Source of the DNA: Methylobacterium sp. WL1
GTDB taxonomy: Bacteria > Pseudomonadota > Alphaproteobacteria > Rhizobiales > Beijerinckiaceae
DNA length: 64,000 bases
Assembly: GCF_008000895.1 (NCBI RefSeq)
Contig: NZ_CP042823.1
Location: 5,850,501 to 5,914,500, forward strand
Direction: 5' to 3'
The position numbers were made by a program, and so were the translations under genes. The notes beneath the pieces are model-generated. The model was not told the DNA's origin, made no database searches, and saw nothing but the letters and a program-made list of their open reading frames with translations. The number at the start of each line of letters is the position of its first letter. The stretch's first letter is position 1. Positions 36,014-45,369 of the stretch are shown piece by piece.

Positions 36014-36906
36014 GCAAGCTCGACACCGCGACCGCGGCGCGCTCCGGCAAGGGACACCGCGACGAGAACTTCCCGGTCGCCTCGCACCTGATCCATCCGC
36101 GCCACCGCGGGGCGATCCTGGCGTTCTACAACTTCGTCCGCGCCGGCGACGACGTGGCCGACCACGCGGACCTCGCGTCCGAGCGCAAGCTCGCGCTGCT
36201 CGACCAGCTGGCCGACGCGCTCACCGGCGCCGGCCCCTCCGACCCGGAGGCCGAGCCGCTCAAGCGTGAACTCGCCGCCCGCGGCCTGCCGCCCCGCCAC
36301 GCGCTCGAACTGCTCGACGCGTTCCGGATGGACGCGCGCAAGAACCGTACGGCGAACTGGGACGAGCTGATCCATTACTGCCGCTACTCGGCGATGCCGG
36401 TCGGGCGCTTCGTGCTCGACGTCCACGGCGAGGATCCGGCCCGGGTCTATAAGGCCTCCGACGCGATCTGCGCGGCGCTCCAGATCATCAATCACCTCCA
36501 GGATTGCGGCAAGGATTTTTCCGGGCTCGACCGGGTCTACATCCCGCAGGATGCCCTCGACCGGCACGGTGCGACCGTGGCGATGCTGGGCGCCCCGAAG
36601 GCGACTCCGCAGCTCCGGGCGGTGATCGCCGAGCTGGCGCAACGCTGCCTCGACCTCCTCGACGAGGGCTCGGCCCTGCCGGACCTGATCGACGACCTGC
36701 GGCTCTCCCTGGAGATCGCCGCGATCCATCGGCTCGCCGTTGTGCTCGCCAAGGGTCTGACCACGCGCGATCCGCTCTCGGACAAAGTCCATCACGGCAA
36801 GGCCGCCTTCGCCCTCACCGCGCTCGGCGGCGTCGCCGCCACCCTGGCGCGCCGGCCCTTCCGGGGCCGGATCGTGCGGGGCGCGGCTCAGGGAATCCGC
36901 TCGTGA
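36010..36906 (+). CDS. hpnC: Squalene synthase HpnC (hydroxysqualene synthase step)
   Basis: 298 residues. It has two aspartate motifs of the prenyl-condensing fold, RAGDDVADHAD and IINHLQDCGKDFSGLDRVYI, and the N-terminal GHRDENFPVASHLIHPRHRG. In the characterised three-enzyme route, HpnD makes presqualene diphosphate, HpnC converts it to hydroxysqualene and HpnE reduces that to squalene. ATGA overlap with hpnA and GTGA overlap with hpnD. Confidence 0.94.
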   Translation: MSKLDTATAARSGKGHRDENFPVASHLIHPRHRGAILAFYNFVRAGDDVADHADLASERKLALLDQLADALTGAGPSDPEAEPLKRELAARGLPPRHALELLDAFRMDARKNRTANWDELIHYCRYSAMPVGRFVLDVHGEDPARVYKASDAICAALQIINHLQDCGKDFSGLDRVYIPQDALDRHGATVAMLGAPKATPQLRAVIAELAQRCLDLLDEGSALPDLIDDLRLSLEIAAIHRLAVVLAKGLTTRDPLSDKVHHGKAAFALTALGGVAATLARRPFRGRIVRGAAQGIRS

Positions 36907-37754
36907 GTGCCACCGCGACCCCCATCACCGATCAGGACGCGGCCGCCCCGGCCCTGCCGGCCGCCGGCTCGTCGTTCTATACCGCCATGCGCCTGCTCCC
37001 GAAGGAGCGGCGCGAGGCGATGTACGCCGTCTACGCCTTCTGCCGCTCCGTCGACGACGTCGCCGACGATGGCGGGACACGGGCTGTGCGGCAGGTCGAG
37101 CTCGACCGCTGGCGCGCCGACATCGACGCCCTCTATGCCGGCCGTCCGGCCGCGCGGGTGCGCGACCTCGTCGAGCCGGTGCGCCGCTACGACCTGAAGC
37201 GCGAGGATTTCCAGGCGGTGATCGACGGCATGGCCATGGATGCCGTCGCGGACATCGTGGCCCCCGATGCCGAGACCCTCGACCTCTATTGCGACCGGGT
37301 CGCGAGCGCGGTCGGCCGCCTGTCCGTGCGGATCTTCGGCATGCCGGAGGCGGACGGCATCCGGCTCGCCTGGCACCAGGGCCGGGCGCTCCAGCTCACC
37401 AACATCCTCCGGGACATCGACGAGGATGCCGAGCGCGGCCGCCTCTACCTGCCCCGCGAGAAGCTGGCCGCCATCGGGCTGGCCGATCCCACCCCGGCGC
37501 AGGCGGTCGGCCATCCGCGCATCGGCGAGGTGTGCATCTCGCTCGCACGCGAGGCCGAGGATCATTACCAGGCGACCTGGGAGATCATCCGGCGCAGCCC
37601 CCGCAAGGCGACCAAGGCCGCCCGGCTGATGGCTGCCGCCTATCACCTCTACCTGAAGGCGGTGCTCGAACGCGGCTGGGCGATGCCCCGCGCCCGGGTC
37701 AAGCCCGGCAAGCTGGCGCTGCTCGCCGTCGTCCTCCGGCACGGTTTGGTCTGA
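36903..37754 (+). CDS. hpnD: Presqualene diphosphate synthase HpnD
   Basis: 283 residues, GTG start overlapping hpnC by four bases. It condenses two farnesyl diphosphates. The motifs are YAVYAFCRSVDDVADDGG and QLTNILRDIDEDAERGRLYL, with LYCDRVASAVGRLSVRIFGM between them. It is the longer first-domain paralogue of HpnC. The stop overlaps the hpnE start (TGATG). Confidence 0.94.
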   Translation: MSATATPITDQDAAAPALPAAGSSFYTAMRLLPKERREAMYAVYAFCRSVDDVADDGGTRAVRQVELDRWRADIDALYAGRPAARVRDLVEPVRRYDLKREDFQAVIDGMAMDAVADIVAPDAETLDLYCDRVASAVGRLSVRIFGMPEADGIRLAWHQGRALQLTNILRDIDEDAERGRLYLPREKLAAIGLADPTPAQAVGHPRIGEVCISLAREAEDHYQATWEIIRRSPRKATKAARLMAAAYHLYLKAVLERGWAMPRARVKPGKLALLAVVLRHGLV

Positions 37755-39070
37755 TGGGAATCGTCCACGTCGTCGGGGCCGGGCTGGCCGGCCTCTCCGC
37801 CGCCGTCGCGCTGGCCGAGACCGGTGCCCGGGTGGTGCTGCACGAGGCCGCCAAGCAGGCCGGTGGGCGCTGCCGCTCCTATTACGACCCGGCCCTGGGC
37901 CTGACGATCGACAACGGCAACCACCTGCTGCTGTCTGGCAACGCCGACGCCCTGGGCTTCCTCAAGACCGTCGGCGCCCCCGCCGACGCGCTCACCGGGC
38001 CCGACGAGGCGGCCTTCGATTTCGCCGACCTGAAGACCGGCGAACGCTGGTGCCTGCGCCCGAATGCCGGGCGGCTGCCCTGGTGGGTGATGAGCCCGTC
38101 CCGCCGCGTGCCCGGCACCCGCGCCCGGGATTATCTCGCTCCGCTCGGGATCCTGCGCGCCGCCTCGGGCAAGCCCGAGGGCGCCGGGGGCACGATCGGC
38201 GACAGCATGGCGTGCGAGGGCGACCTCTACGCCCGGCTCTGGCATCCGGTCCTGCTGGCCGCGCTCAACACCGAGCCCCGGGACAGCGATGTCGGGTTGG
38301 CCGCCCGGATCCTGCGCGAGACCCTCGGCGCCGGCGGAAAGGCCTGCCGCCCGCTGGTGGCGGTGGAGGGCCTGTCCTACGCCTTCGTGGACCCGGCCCT
38401 GCGCTACCTGAGCGCCCGCGGCTGCGAGATCCGCGTCGGCCGGCGCCTGCGCGGCCTCGATGGCGCCGACGGCCGAATCGGGCAGCTGCTGTTTTCCGAC
38501 GGCCCGGAGGCGATCGGCCCCGACGATGGCATCGTGCTCGCCCTGCCGCCCTGGGTAGCCCGCGAAGTGTTGCCGGGTCTCCTCGCCCCGGTGGAATTCC
38601 GATCTATCGTGAATGCGCACTTCGCACTTGCACCGAGGACCGGCAGCCCGCTGGTCCTCGGCGTCGTAAACTCCCTGACGGAGTGGCTTTTCGCCTATCC
38701 TGACCGGTACTCGGTCACGATTAGCGGTGCCGATCGGCTGCTCGACGTGCCCCGGGAAGACCTCGCCCGCCAGATCTGGGGTGAGATCGCACAGTTGTGC
38801 AGTCTTGCCCCGGAACTGCCCAGCTGGCAGATCGTAAAGGAGAAGCGTGCGACCTTCGCGGCGACGCCGGCCGAGGCCGCGCGTCGCTCGGGGGCCGAAA
38901 CCGCCTACGAGAATCTCGTCCTGGCAGGCGATTGGACCGCCACCGGTCTGCCATCGACTATCGAGGGAGCGATCGGCTCGGGCAAGACGGCCGCGCGTGC
39001 GCTGCATCACGGATCGTCCGTGCGCGGCGGGTTACGCGCGCCGGTATCGGGCGCATTGGGCGCCGCTTGA
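37754..39070 (+). CDS. hpnE: Hydroxysqualene dehydroxylase HpnE
   Basis: 438-residue flavin amine-oxidase-type enzyme. The FAD-binding N-terminus is VHVVGAGLAGLSAAVALAET, with AGGRCRSYYDPALGLTIDNG and a C-terminal FAD motif LVLAGDWTATGLPSTIEGAI. It reduces hydroxysqualene to squalene. The one-base overlap with hpnD and position before shc complete the squalene cassette. Confidence 0.94.
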   Translation: MGIVHVVGAGLAGLSAAVALAETGARVVLHEAAKQAGGRCRSYYDPALGLTIDNGNHLLLSGNADALGFLKTVGAPADALTGPDEAAFDFADLKTGERWCLRPNAGRLPWWVMSPSRRVPGTRARDYLAPLGILRAASGKPEGAGGTIGDSMACEGDLYARLWHPVLLAALNTEPRDSDVGLAARILRETLGAGGKACRPLVAVEGLSYAFVDPALRYLSARGCEIRVGRRLRGLDGADGRIGQLLFSDGPEAIGPDDGIVLALPPWVAREVLPGLLAPVEFRSIVNAHFALAPRTGSPLVLGVVNSLTEWLFAYPDRYSVTISGADRLLDVPREDLARQIWGEIAQLCSLAPELPSWQIVKEKRATFAATPAEAARRSGAETAYENLVLAGDWTATGLPSTIEGAIGSGKTAARALHHGSSVRGGLRAPVSGALGAA

Positions 39071-39112
39071 GGCATGGCGGCCGCAACGCAGCGGCCGTTC
39101 GAGGCGAGGACC

Positions 39113-41110
39113 ATGAGAGAGGCCGTAAGCAAGGTCGAGCCGCTTCAGCGCTCGAAGACCCAGGGGATCTCGCTCGACGACGTCGAGCGCGGCGTGGCGC
39201 AGGCGACGCGCGCGCTGATCAACCTGGCGCACGATGACGGGCATATCTGCTTCGAGCTCGAGGCGGATGCCACGATTCCGTCTGAATACGTCCTGTTCCA
39301 CCACTTCCGCGGCACGCCCGTGCCCGAAGGCCTCGAGGCCAAGATCGGCAACTACCTGCGCCGCACCCAAGGCCGGCACGGCGGCTGGGCCCTCGTCCAC
39401 GAGGGGCCGTTCGACATGAGCTGCACGGTCAAGGCGTATTTCGCCCTCAAGATGATCGGCGAGGACATCGAGGCGCCGTACATGCGCCGGGCCCGGGAGG
39501 CGATCCTGTCCCGCGGCGGCGCCGCCAACGCCAACGTCTTCACCCGCTTCATGCTGGCGCTCTACGGTGAGGTGCCCTGGCGCGCCGTGCCGGTGATGCC
39601 CGTGGAGGTGATGTTCCTGCCGAAGTGGTTCCCGTTCCACCTCGACAAGATCAGCTACTGGGCCCGCACCACCGTGGTGCCGCTGTTCGTGCTCCAGGCG
39701 ACCAAGCCGCGCGCCCGCAACCCGCGCGGGATCAGCGTCCAGGAGCTGTTCATCACGCCGCCCGAGAGCGTCCGCACCTGGCCGGGCTCCCCGCACGCGA
39801 CCTGGCCGTGGACGCCGATCTTCGGCTTCATCGACCGGATGCTGCAGCTGGTCGAGGACCGCCTGCCGCGCAAGAGCCGGCAGCGCGCCATGGAGAAGGC
39901 TCGCGCCTGGGTCAGCGAGCGCCTGAACGGCGAGGATGGCCTGGGGGCGATCTTCCCCGCCATGGTCAACTCGGTGCTGATGTACGAGGTGATGGGCTAC
40001 CGGCCCGATCACCCGCAGGTCCGGGTCGCCTGCGACGCCATCGAGAAGCTGGTGGTCGAGAAGGCCGACGAGGCCTACGTCCAGCCCTGCGTCTCCCCGG
40101 TCTGGGATACGGCGCTGGCCGCCCACGCCCTGCTGGAGGCCGGCAGCCCCGAGGCCGAGGCGCAGGCCCGCGCCGGGCTCGACTGGCTGAAGCCCCGCCA
40201 GGTGCTCGACATCGTCGGCGACTGGGCGGCGCGCAAGCCGAAGGTCCGCCCCGGCGGCTGGGCGTTCCAGTACGCCAACGCGCATTACCCCGATCTCGAC
40301 GACACCGCCGTGGTGGTGATGGCCATGGACCGGGCGATGCATCAGCATGGGCTGGTCGCCGGCATGCCGGACTACAAGGCCTCGATCGCCCGCGCCCGCG
40401 AATGGGTCGAGGGCCTGCAGTCGGAGGACGGTGGCTGGGCGGCGTTCGACGCCGACAACAACCACATGTACCTCAACCACATCCCGTTCTCGGACCACGG
40501 CGCGCTGCTCGACCCGCCGACCGCGGACGTCACCGCCCGCGTCGTCGGGATGCTGGCGCAGCTCGGCGAGACCCGGGAGACCTCCCGGGCGCTCGACCGC
40601 GGCGTGAATTACTTGCTCAACGACCAGGAGGAGGACGGCTCCTGGTACGGCCGCTGGGGCATGAACTTCATCTACGGCACCTGGTCGGTGCTGTGCGCCC
40701 TGAACGCTGCGGGGGTCGATTCCGCCGATCCGCGGATCCAGCGCTCCGTGTCGTGGCTGATCCGGATTCAGAACCCGGATGGCGGCTGGGGCGAGGACGC
40801 CTCATCCTACAAGATCGATCCGGCCTTCGAGGCGGGCTCGTCCACGGCTTCGCAGACCGCCTGGGCGCTTCTGGCCCTGATGGCGGCCGGTGCGGTCGAC
40901 GACCCGGCGGTGACCCGCGGCATCAACTTCCTGACCCGCACGCAGGGCGCGGACGGGTTCTGGAACGAGGAGCGCTACACCGCCACGGGCTTCCCGCGGG
41001 TGTTCTACCTGCGGTACCATGGCTACCCGAAGTTCTTCCCGCTCTGGGCGATGGCGCGGTTCCGCAACCTGAAGCGCACCAACAGCCGGCGCGTCCAGTT
41101 CGGCATGTGA
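39113..41110 (+). CDS. shc: Squalene-hopene cyclase
   Basis: 665 residues from ATG 39113, with GAGG five bases upstream. ATG 39074 is in frame but has poor spacing. It cyclises squalene to hopene and diplopterol at the membrane. The protonating DxDD motif is YPDLDDTAVVVMAM. QW repeats are numerous (DGGWAAFD, DGSWYGRWG, DGGWGED, DGFWNEERYTATG). A monotopic hydrophobic patch is expected near FHLDKISYWARTTVVPLFVL. It overlaps hpnG by four bases (GTGA). Confidence 0.96.
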   Translation: MREAVSKVEPLQRSKTQGISLDDVERGVAQATRALINLAHDDGHICFELEADATIPSEYVLFHHFRGTPVPEGLEAKIGNYLRRTQGRHGGWALVHEGPFDMSCTVKAYFALKMIGEDIEAPYMRRAREAILSRGGAANANVFTRFMLALYGEVPWRAVPVMPVEVMFLPKWFPFHLDKISYWARTTVVPLFVLQATKPRARNPRGISVQELFITPPESVRTWPGSPHATWPWTPIFGFIDRMLQLVEDRLPRKSRQRAMEKARAWVSERLNGEDGLGAIFPAMVNSVLMYEVMGYRPDHPQVRVACDAIEKLVVEKADEAYVQPCVSPVWDTALAAHALLEAGSPEAEAQARAGLDWLKPRQVLDIVGDWAARKPKVRPGGWAFQYANAHYPDLDDTAVVVMAMDRAMHQHGLVAGMPDYKASIARAREWVEGLQSEDGGWAAFDADNNHMYLNHIPFSDHGALLDPPTADVTARVVGMLAQLGETRETSRALDRGVNYLLNDQEEDGSWYGRWGMNFIYGTWSVLCALNAAGVDSADPRIQRSVSWLIRIQNPDGGWGEDASSYKIDPAFEAGSSTASQTAWALLALMAAGAVDDPAVTRGINFLTRTQGADGFWNEERYTATGFPRVFYLRYHGYPKFFPLWAMARFRNLKRTNSRRVQFGM

Positions 41111-42009
41111 CGCGCCCGGCGCCGACCCTCGGGCCGACGCCACCGTTCGGGACGACGCCGGAGCGGATCGCAAGACTCCTTCCGCCCGCGAACCCCGGTA
41201 TCCCGCACGTGGCTTCCTCCGACGACGATCCCGCGGCGCCGGCCCCTCGGCGTTCGCGGCTCCTTGCGGAGCTCGCCGGACTGGTCCACCAGCGCGCGAT
41301 GATCGATCCTGCCGCGCCCGTCCTCGCCGTCACCGGTCTCGCCCGCGAGCGCCGTCTTGCGGCCGGAGAGGGGGTCGAGGCGGTCGGAGCCGGCGGCAAC
41401 CCGCACCGCCTGCGTCAGCTCCTCGACGCGCGTCCGCAACCGGGCTGCCGCGCGGTGATCAGCTTCGGTATCGCGGGCGGCCTCGACCCGTCCCTGAAGC
41501 CCGGCGACGTGGTGGTGGGTACCGGGGTCATCGGCGAGGAAGGCCGGCGCGCCGCCGACCTCGACCTCTCAGCCACGCTGCTCAACGCCCTGGCGGGCAT
41601 CGGCCCCCGGGTCATCCCGGCCGACCTCGCCGGCGTCGACACCGCCGTACTCGGGGTCGACGGCAAGGCGGACCTGCGCGCCCTGACCGGCGCCGCCGCC
41701 GTCGACATGGAATCCCACGTCGCCGCCGCCTTCGCGGGCCGCCACGGCCTGCCCTTCGCGGCCCTGCGGGTGATCTGCGATCCCGCCCACCAGGCGCTCC
41801 CGGCCTTCGCGGCCCAAGCGCTCACCCCGGACGGCGAGCCCGACATCGCCGCGGTCTTTTTTGCTTTTGCCCGGGGACGGGCCAGGATTGGCGACCTGAT
41901 GCGGTTGGCCCGTGATTCGAACGCGGCCTTCGCGGCCCTCAGCAAGTGCCGCACGCGGTTGGGACCGGGGCTCGGGATTCCGGTGCCGCCTCATTCGGTG
42001 TCCGACTGA
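41107..42009 (+). CDS. hpnG: Adenosylhopane nucleosidase/phosphorylase HpnG
   Basis: The GTG at 41107 overlaps the shc stop, matching the coupling seen throughout the operon. ATG 41299 would give 236 residues, closer to the family's core length, so the first 64 residues may not be translated. The nucleoside phosphorylase fold shows VISFGIAGGLDPSLKPGDVV and AAAVDMESHVAAAFAGRHGL, the latter with the Met-Glu that binds ribose. HpnG removes adenine from adenosylhopane on the way to bacteriohopanetetrol. The hpnH gene that makes its substrate is not in this window. Confidence 0.9.
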   Translation: MTRPAPTLGPTPPFGTTPERIARLLPPANPGIPHVASSDDDPAAPAPRRSRLLAELAGLVHQRAMIDPAAPVLAVTGLARERRLAAGEGVEAVGAGGNPHRLRQLLDARPQPGCRAVISFGIAGGLDPSLKPGDVVVGTGVIGEEGRRAADLDLSATLLNALAGIGPRVIPADLAGVDTAVLGVDGKADLRALTGAAAVDMESHVAAAFAGRHGLPFAALRVICDPAHQALPAFAAQALTPDGEPDIAAVFFAFARGRARIGDLMRLARDSNAAFAALSKCRTRLGPGLGIPVPPHSVSD

Positions 42010-42084
42010 CAGGTCCGCGATTGCTCGGTGCTGCACCCATGCCCCGGGAGACATCCGGTGGCGCATCGAACCCGATGCCAGAAC

Positions 42085-42116
42085 AGAAAAAGACGCCGGC
42101 TTATTCGGCCAGCGTC
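42085..42116 (-). terminator. Rho-independent terminator of degP
   Basis: On the minus strand GACGCTGGC pairs with GCCGGCGTC (one G-U) around CGAATAA, followed by TTTTTCTG. This is a textbook terminator, about 60 bp after the protease stop. Confidence 0.8.
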
Positions 42117-42137
42117 AGGTGGGAGGAAACACGAGGC

Positions 42138-42162
42138 GGCGCGGGGGAAAAATCCCCGCGCC
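42138..42162. terminator. Hairpin between hpnG and degP
   Basis: GGCGCGGGG pairs perfectly with CCCCGCGCC around GAAAAAT. It lies between convergent genes and may stop read-through from the hopanoid operon, although no T run follows on the plus strand. Confidence 0.5.
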
Positions 42163-42177
42163 GGGTCTGAATCGGCG

Positions 42178-43719
42178 TCAGCCGGCCTTCTTGCTCAGGG
42201 ACACCGCCACGAAGCGGGTCTGGCCCTTGCTGCTCTTCACCCGCATCAGCACCGCCTTGCGGCCGCTCGACTCCGCCGTGCGGATCTGCGCGGCGACGTC
42301 GGAGGGGCGGGTGACGCTCTGGCCACCTACGTCCAGGATCACGTCGCCGGCCTCGATGCCCTTAGCGGCGGCCGGACCGTCGGGATCGACCTGCACCACG
42401 GCGACGCCCTGCTCGGACAGGCCGACATCGGCGGCCGGCGCGAGGTTCAGGCCGAGCCGCGGCTGGCCGTTGCCCGAATCGTCGTCGCGGGTGGCGACCT
42501 TGGTGCCGTCGGTGGGCATGGCGCCCAGCGTCACCGTCGCGGTGTCGGTCTTGCCGCCCCGGAGATAGCTCAGCTCGACCTTGGCGCCGGGCTTCATGCC
42601 GGCGATCCGGCGTGAGAGCTCCCGGGCGCTGTCCACCGTGTCGCCGTTGACCTTCTCGATCACGTCGCCGGCCTTCAGCCCGGCCTGGGCCGCCGGGGTG
42701 CCGTTCTCGGCGTGGTCCACCAGGGCGCCCTTCGCCTTGTCGAGGCCGAGGCCGTCGGCGATGTCCTGCGTCACCGGCTGGATCTGCACGCCCAGGTAGC
42801 CGCGGGCGACCTTGCCGTCGGTGCGAAGCTGATCGACCACCGCCTGCACGGTCTCGGCCGGGATCGCGAAGGCCAGGCCGACGCTGCCGCCCGACGGGGA
42901 CGCGATGGCGGTGTTCACGCCGACCACCTCACCGTTGACGTTGAAGGTCGGGCCGCCGGAATTGCCCTTGTTGATCGGGGCATCGATCTGCAGGAAGTCG
43001 TCGTACGGGCCGGCGCCGATGTCGCGGCCGCGGGCCGAGACGATGCCGGCCGTGACGGTGCCGCCGAGGCCGAACGGGTTGCCGATCGCCACCACCCAGT
43101 CGCCGACCTGCGGGGCGGTCTTGCCGAACTGGACGTAGGGGAAGTTCGAGCCCTCATTGATCTTCAGGAGCGCGACATCGGTCTTGGCATCCTTGCCGAT
43201 CACCTTCGCGTCGAGGGTGCGGCCGTCGTCGAGGGTCACCTGCACGGTCTTGGCGTGGTCGACCACGTGGTTGTTGGTCACCACGTAGCCGTCGGCCGAG
43301 ATGATGAAGCCGGAGCCGACCGCGCCGCGGGAGCCCTGGCGCTGCTGCGGCTGGGGCTGGCCGCCCGGACCGTTCTGGCCGAAGCGACGGAAGAACTCGC
43401 GCAGCTGCGGCGGCACGTTCTGGAGGTTGCGGCCCTGGCCGGGGCCATCCTCATCCTCGCCCGGCGCCGAGTCGTCGAGCTTGACCTTCACCGAGACGAC
43501 GCCCGGCTTCACCTTGTTGACGATGCCGGCGAACGAGCCGGGCGGGTGCTCCGGAGCCTCGATCGGGGTCTTGGGCAGGGCCTGGGCGTAGGCGGGGGTC
43601 ACGGAGGGCAGGGTGGTGCCGAGGGCTCCGCCGGCGATCAGCGCGGCAGCAGCCACCGAGGCGAGAGCGCGGCGCGAGGTCCGGCCGGACAGCGAGCTTT
43701 GGGGACGGGTCTCGGTCAT
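42178..43719 (-). CDS. Periplasmic serine endoprotease DegP/MucD
   Basis: 513 residues. The signal peptide has a twin-Arg-like start (SGRTSRRALASVAAAALIAG) and ends near PAYAQA. The protease triad is His in VVTNNHVVDHA, Asp in DAKTDVALLKI and Ser in INKGNSGGPTFN. Two PDZ domains follow (ARGYLGVQIQPV and PRLGLNLAPAADV onward). It degrades or refolds damaged envelope proteins. Q- and P-rich residues between the N-terminus and protease (GGQPQPQQRQG) form the LA-type loop. Convergent with hpnG. Confidence 0.94.
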   Translation of the reverse strand: MTETRPQSSLSGRTSRRALASVAAAALIAGGALGTTLPSVTPAYAQALPKTPIEAPEHPPGSFAGIVNKVKPGVVSVKVKLDDSAPGEDEDGPGQGRNLQNVPPQLREFFRRFGQNGPGGQPQPQQRQGSRGAVGSGFIISADGYVVTNNHVVDHAKTVQVTLDDGRTLDAKVIGKDAKTDVALLKINEGSNFPYVQFGKTAPQVGDWVVAIGNPFGLGGTVTAGIVSARGRDIGAGPYDDFLQIDAPINKGNSGGPTFNVNGEVVGVNTAIASPSGGSVGLAFAIPAETVQAVVDQLRTDGKVARGYLGVQIQPVTQDIADGLGLDKAKGALVDHAENGTPAAQAGLKAGDVIEKVNGDTVDSARELSRRIAGMKPGAKVELSYLRGGKTDTATVTLGAMPTDGTKVATRDDDSGNGQPRLGLNLAPAADVGLSEQGVAVVQVDPDGPAAAKGIEAGDVILDVGGQSVTRPSDVAAQIRTAESSGRKAVLMRVKSSKGQTRFVAVSLSKKAG

Positions 43720-44051
43720 GGGAATCGCAACCTCTTGAAACGGATCGGGGCGACGCCGGGGGACGCGGCGTTCGATGCGATCGGTCTAACGGGCGGCGCC
43801 TGACCCCCGCGTGGCGGTCAAATTACGGTTTGGACATGTGCGCCGATCCGGGCCGCGGCGGCCATGGCCGGCTCTCGGACGGTAGCCTGGCGGAGCCGTG
43901 TTTGGGGGGCGGCTCGGGGCGAAATCCGCCGCGTGTGCCACGTGTCACCGCGCGCTCGGGATGTCGCGCTACAGTCCGATCGATTCCGGCAGGCGGCTAC
44001 AACCTTTGGCTCTGCCGGCTGGTGTCGCGTGAGATGCGTGAGGATCGGGTG
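43720..44051. other. Divergent intergenic region degP / small secreted protein
   Basis: 332 bp with no supportable gene. CGGATCGGGGCGACGCCG-type GC-rich sequence gives way to the start region of the small secreted protein at 44052. No clear operator or repeat was seen. Confidence 0.5.
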
Positions 44052-44429
44052 ATGAAGGCGATGTTTGCTGTGGTCCTGCTGTTGGGTTCGGTAACCGCCG
44101 CTATGGCAGCCGATGGGTACTCGGATTATCGGAACTATTTCAACGAAAAGCCGGCTGTCGGCGATCGGACCAAGCTGAAGCCCGCGCGAGCGACGTCCCA
44201 TTCCATGGAGGCGGTCGATACGCGGCGCTACGAGGACGGCGTTGCTGACGGAAAACTGGACAACCTTAAGGCGGGCTATCGGAACCGGGCCGGGATCTAC
44301 GTGCCGCCCGACTATTCCACGCACCCGCGCGGCCCGACGGGCGACGGTTTCGGCAGCGCGAGCAGCGATTCGTATGGCAGCGTGAGCGCGCCCAACCCGT
44401 TCGCGGGTCCCCTTGGTACCCGTCGCTGA
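44052..44429 (+). CDS. Small secreted protein, unknown function
   Basis: 125 residues. Signal peptide MKAMFAVVLLLGSVTAAMAA. The mature part begins DGYSDYRNYFNEKPAVGDRT, is rich in Tyr, Gly and Ser, and ends SAPNPFAGPLGTRR. The ATG at 44052 is chosen because it starts the signal peptide. No domain is recognised. Its stop lies 24 bp from the convergent vapC stop. Confidence 0.7.
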   Translation: MKAMFAVVLLLGSVTAAMAADGYSDYRNYFNEKPAVGDRTKLKPARATSHSMEAVDTRRYEDGVADGKLDNLKAGYRNRAGIYVPPDYSTHPRGPTGDGFGSASSDSYGSVSAPNPFAGPLGTRR

Positions 44430-44453
44430 AAACGCCTCGCCGGGCTTGCCGCC

Positions 44454-44825
44454 CTACTGGACCGCTCGGTATGACACCCCGAGCCGTTCGCTCACCGCGG
44501 CCAGGCGTCTGTCGCGTGTCCATATTCGGGAGCCCGGCATCAGCTTCGCCGATGCCAGGAGATGTGCGTCCACATAGCCGATGCCGAGGCCGTGCAACGC
44601 GTGCTCCGCGATCAGGAGCATGACTTCATCGTGGGCCGCGACGTCGGCCGGCGGCATGTCTTCCAGGGTCGCGATGACGCGTTCGCGGTCGCGGATGCTG
44701 CCCAGCGCCAGTTCGCCGATGACGAAGGGATGAACACGCTGGCTCATGTCGGTCAGGATCGCGGTGACGGATGGATCCGTCGCCGCGAGGTGATCGATCC
44801 AGATGTTCGTATCGATGATGATCAC
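44454..44825 (-). CDS. vapC: PIN-domain toxin VapC
   Basis: 123-residue PIN ribonuclease. The four acidic residues that bind Mg are visible: Asp in IIIDTNIWIDH, Glu in VIGELALGS, Asp in GIGYVDAHLLAS and Asp in WTRDRRLAAV. VapC toxins cut tRNA or rRNA when freed from the antitoxin. The ATG overlaps the vapB stop by four bases. Confidence 0.92.
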   Translation of the reverse strand: MIIIDTNIWIDHLAATDPSVTAILTDMSQRVHPFVIGELALGSIRDRERVIATLEDMPPADVAAHDEVMLLIAEHALHGLGIGYVDAHLLASAKLMPGSRIWTRDRRLAAVSERLGVSYRAVQ

Positions 44826-45016
44826 GGTTCGGAGCGTCGGCGCGTCCCGGCCTGGGCGTTCGAATCGCTCCCCCCAAGCAGGATCATGCGCCGGGACGCC
44901 TCACGCTGGACCAGCGCGCGCAGGGCCTCACGGACGAGTTCCGACTTCTCCGTGATGCCTGTGTAGTGCTGCGCCTTAGCAAGCAAATCATCGTCTAGGT
45001 TGATCGTCGTCCGCAT
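44822..45016 (-). CDS. vapB: VapB antitoxin (ribbon-helix-helix)
   Basis: 64 residues. The DNA-binding part is MRTTINLDDDLLAKAQHYTG followed by TEKSELVREALRALVQREAS. The C-terminal RRMILLGGSDS would wrap into the VapC active site. ATG 45016 is preferred, with GGGGAGA upstream. A 16-bp palindrome 30 bp upstream fits autoregulation. Confidence 0.92.
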   Translation of the reverse strand: MRTTINLDDDLLAKAQHYTGITEKSELVREALRALVQREASRRMILLGGSDSNAQAGTRRRSEP

Positions 45017-45040
45017 CACGTTCTCCCCAGCGAAGCATCG

Positions 45041-45061
45041 ATTATGACATCATATGATGTC
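45041..45061 (-). promoter_or_regulatory. vapBC operator and -10 element
   Basis: GACATCATATGATGTC (45046-45061) is a perfect 16-bp palindrome starting 30 bp before vapB. Directly next to it on the minus strand is CATAAT (45041-45046), a -10-like hexamer, so bound VapB would block the promoter. RHH antitoxins commonly bind such palindromes in their own promoter. Confidence 0.6.
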
Positions 45062-45369
45062 GTTTTCCATGCCGAACTGCGCTCGACCGCTGCTCGGTGG
45101 TTCGTTGTCGAGATGCCGCGGGTTCCCGAAGGACACGGCCGCTGGCAGTGCACGCAGTCCGTCCGAGGCTTTTGGATTGGTTTGTCCGCGAGGAGCTTTG
45201 ACAATGGGATCGAGCGTTTCGGACCACACAGGCCAGGTTCGACGGCATGCGCCGATCTCTCACCAGGGTAATAGCCGCGACGGCGGCACTGAAGGATAGA
45301 ACCGGGTCGCAGAGGGGCATCCTCCCTCGAGGGATTCCGAGTTTCCGCAGACGCTTCAGCTGCTACCCT

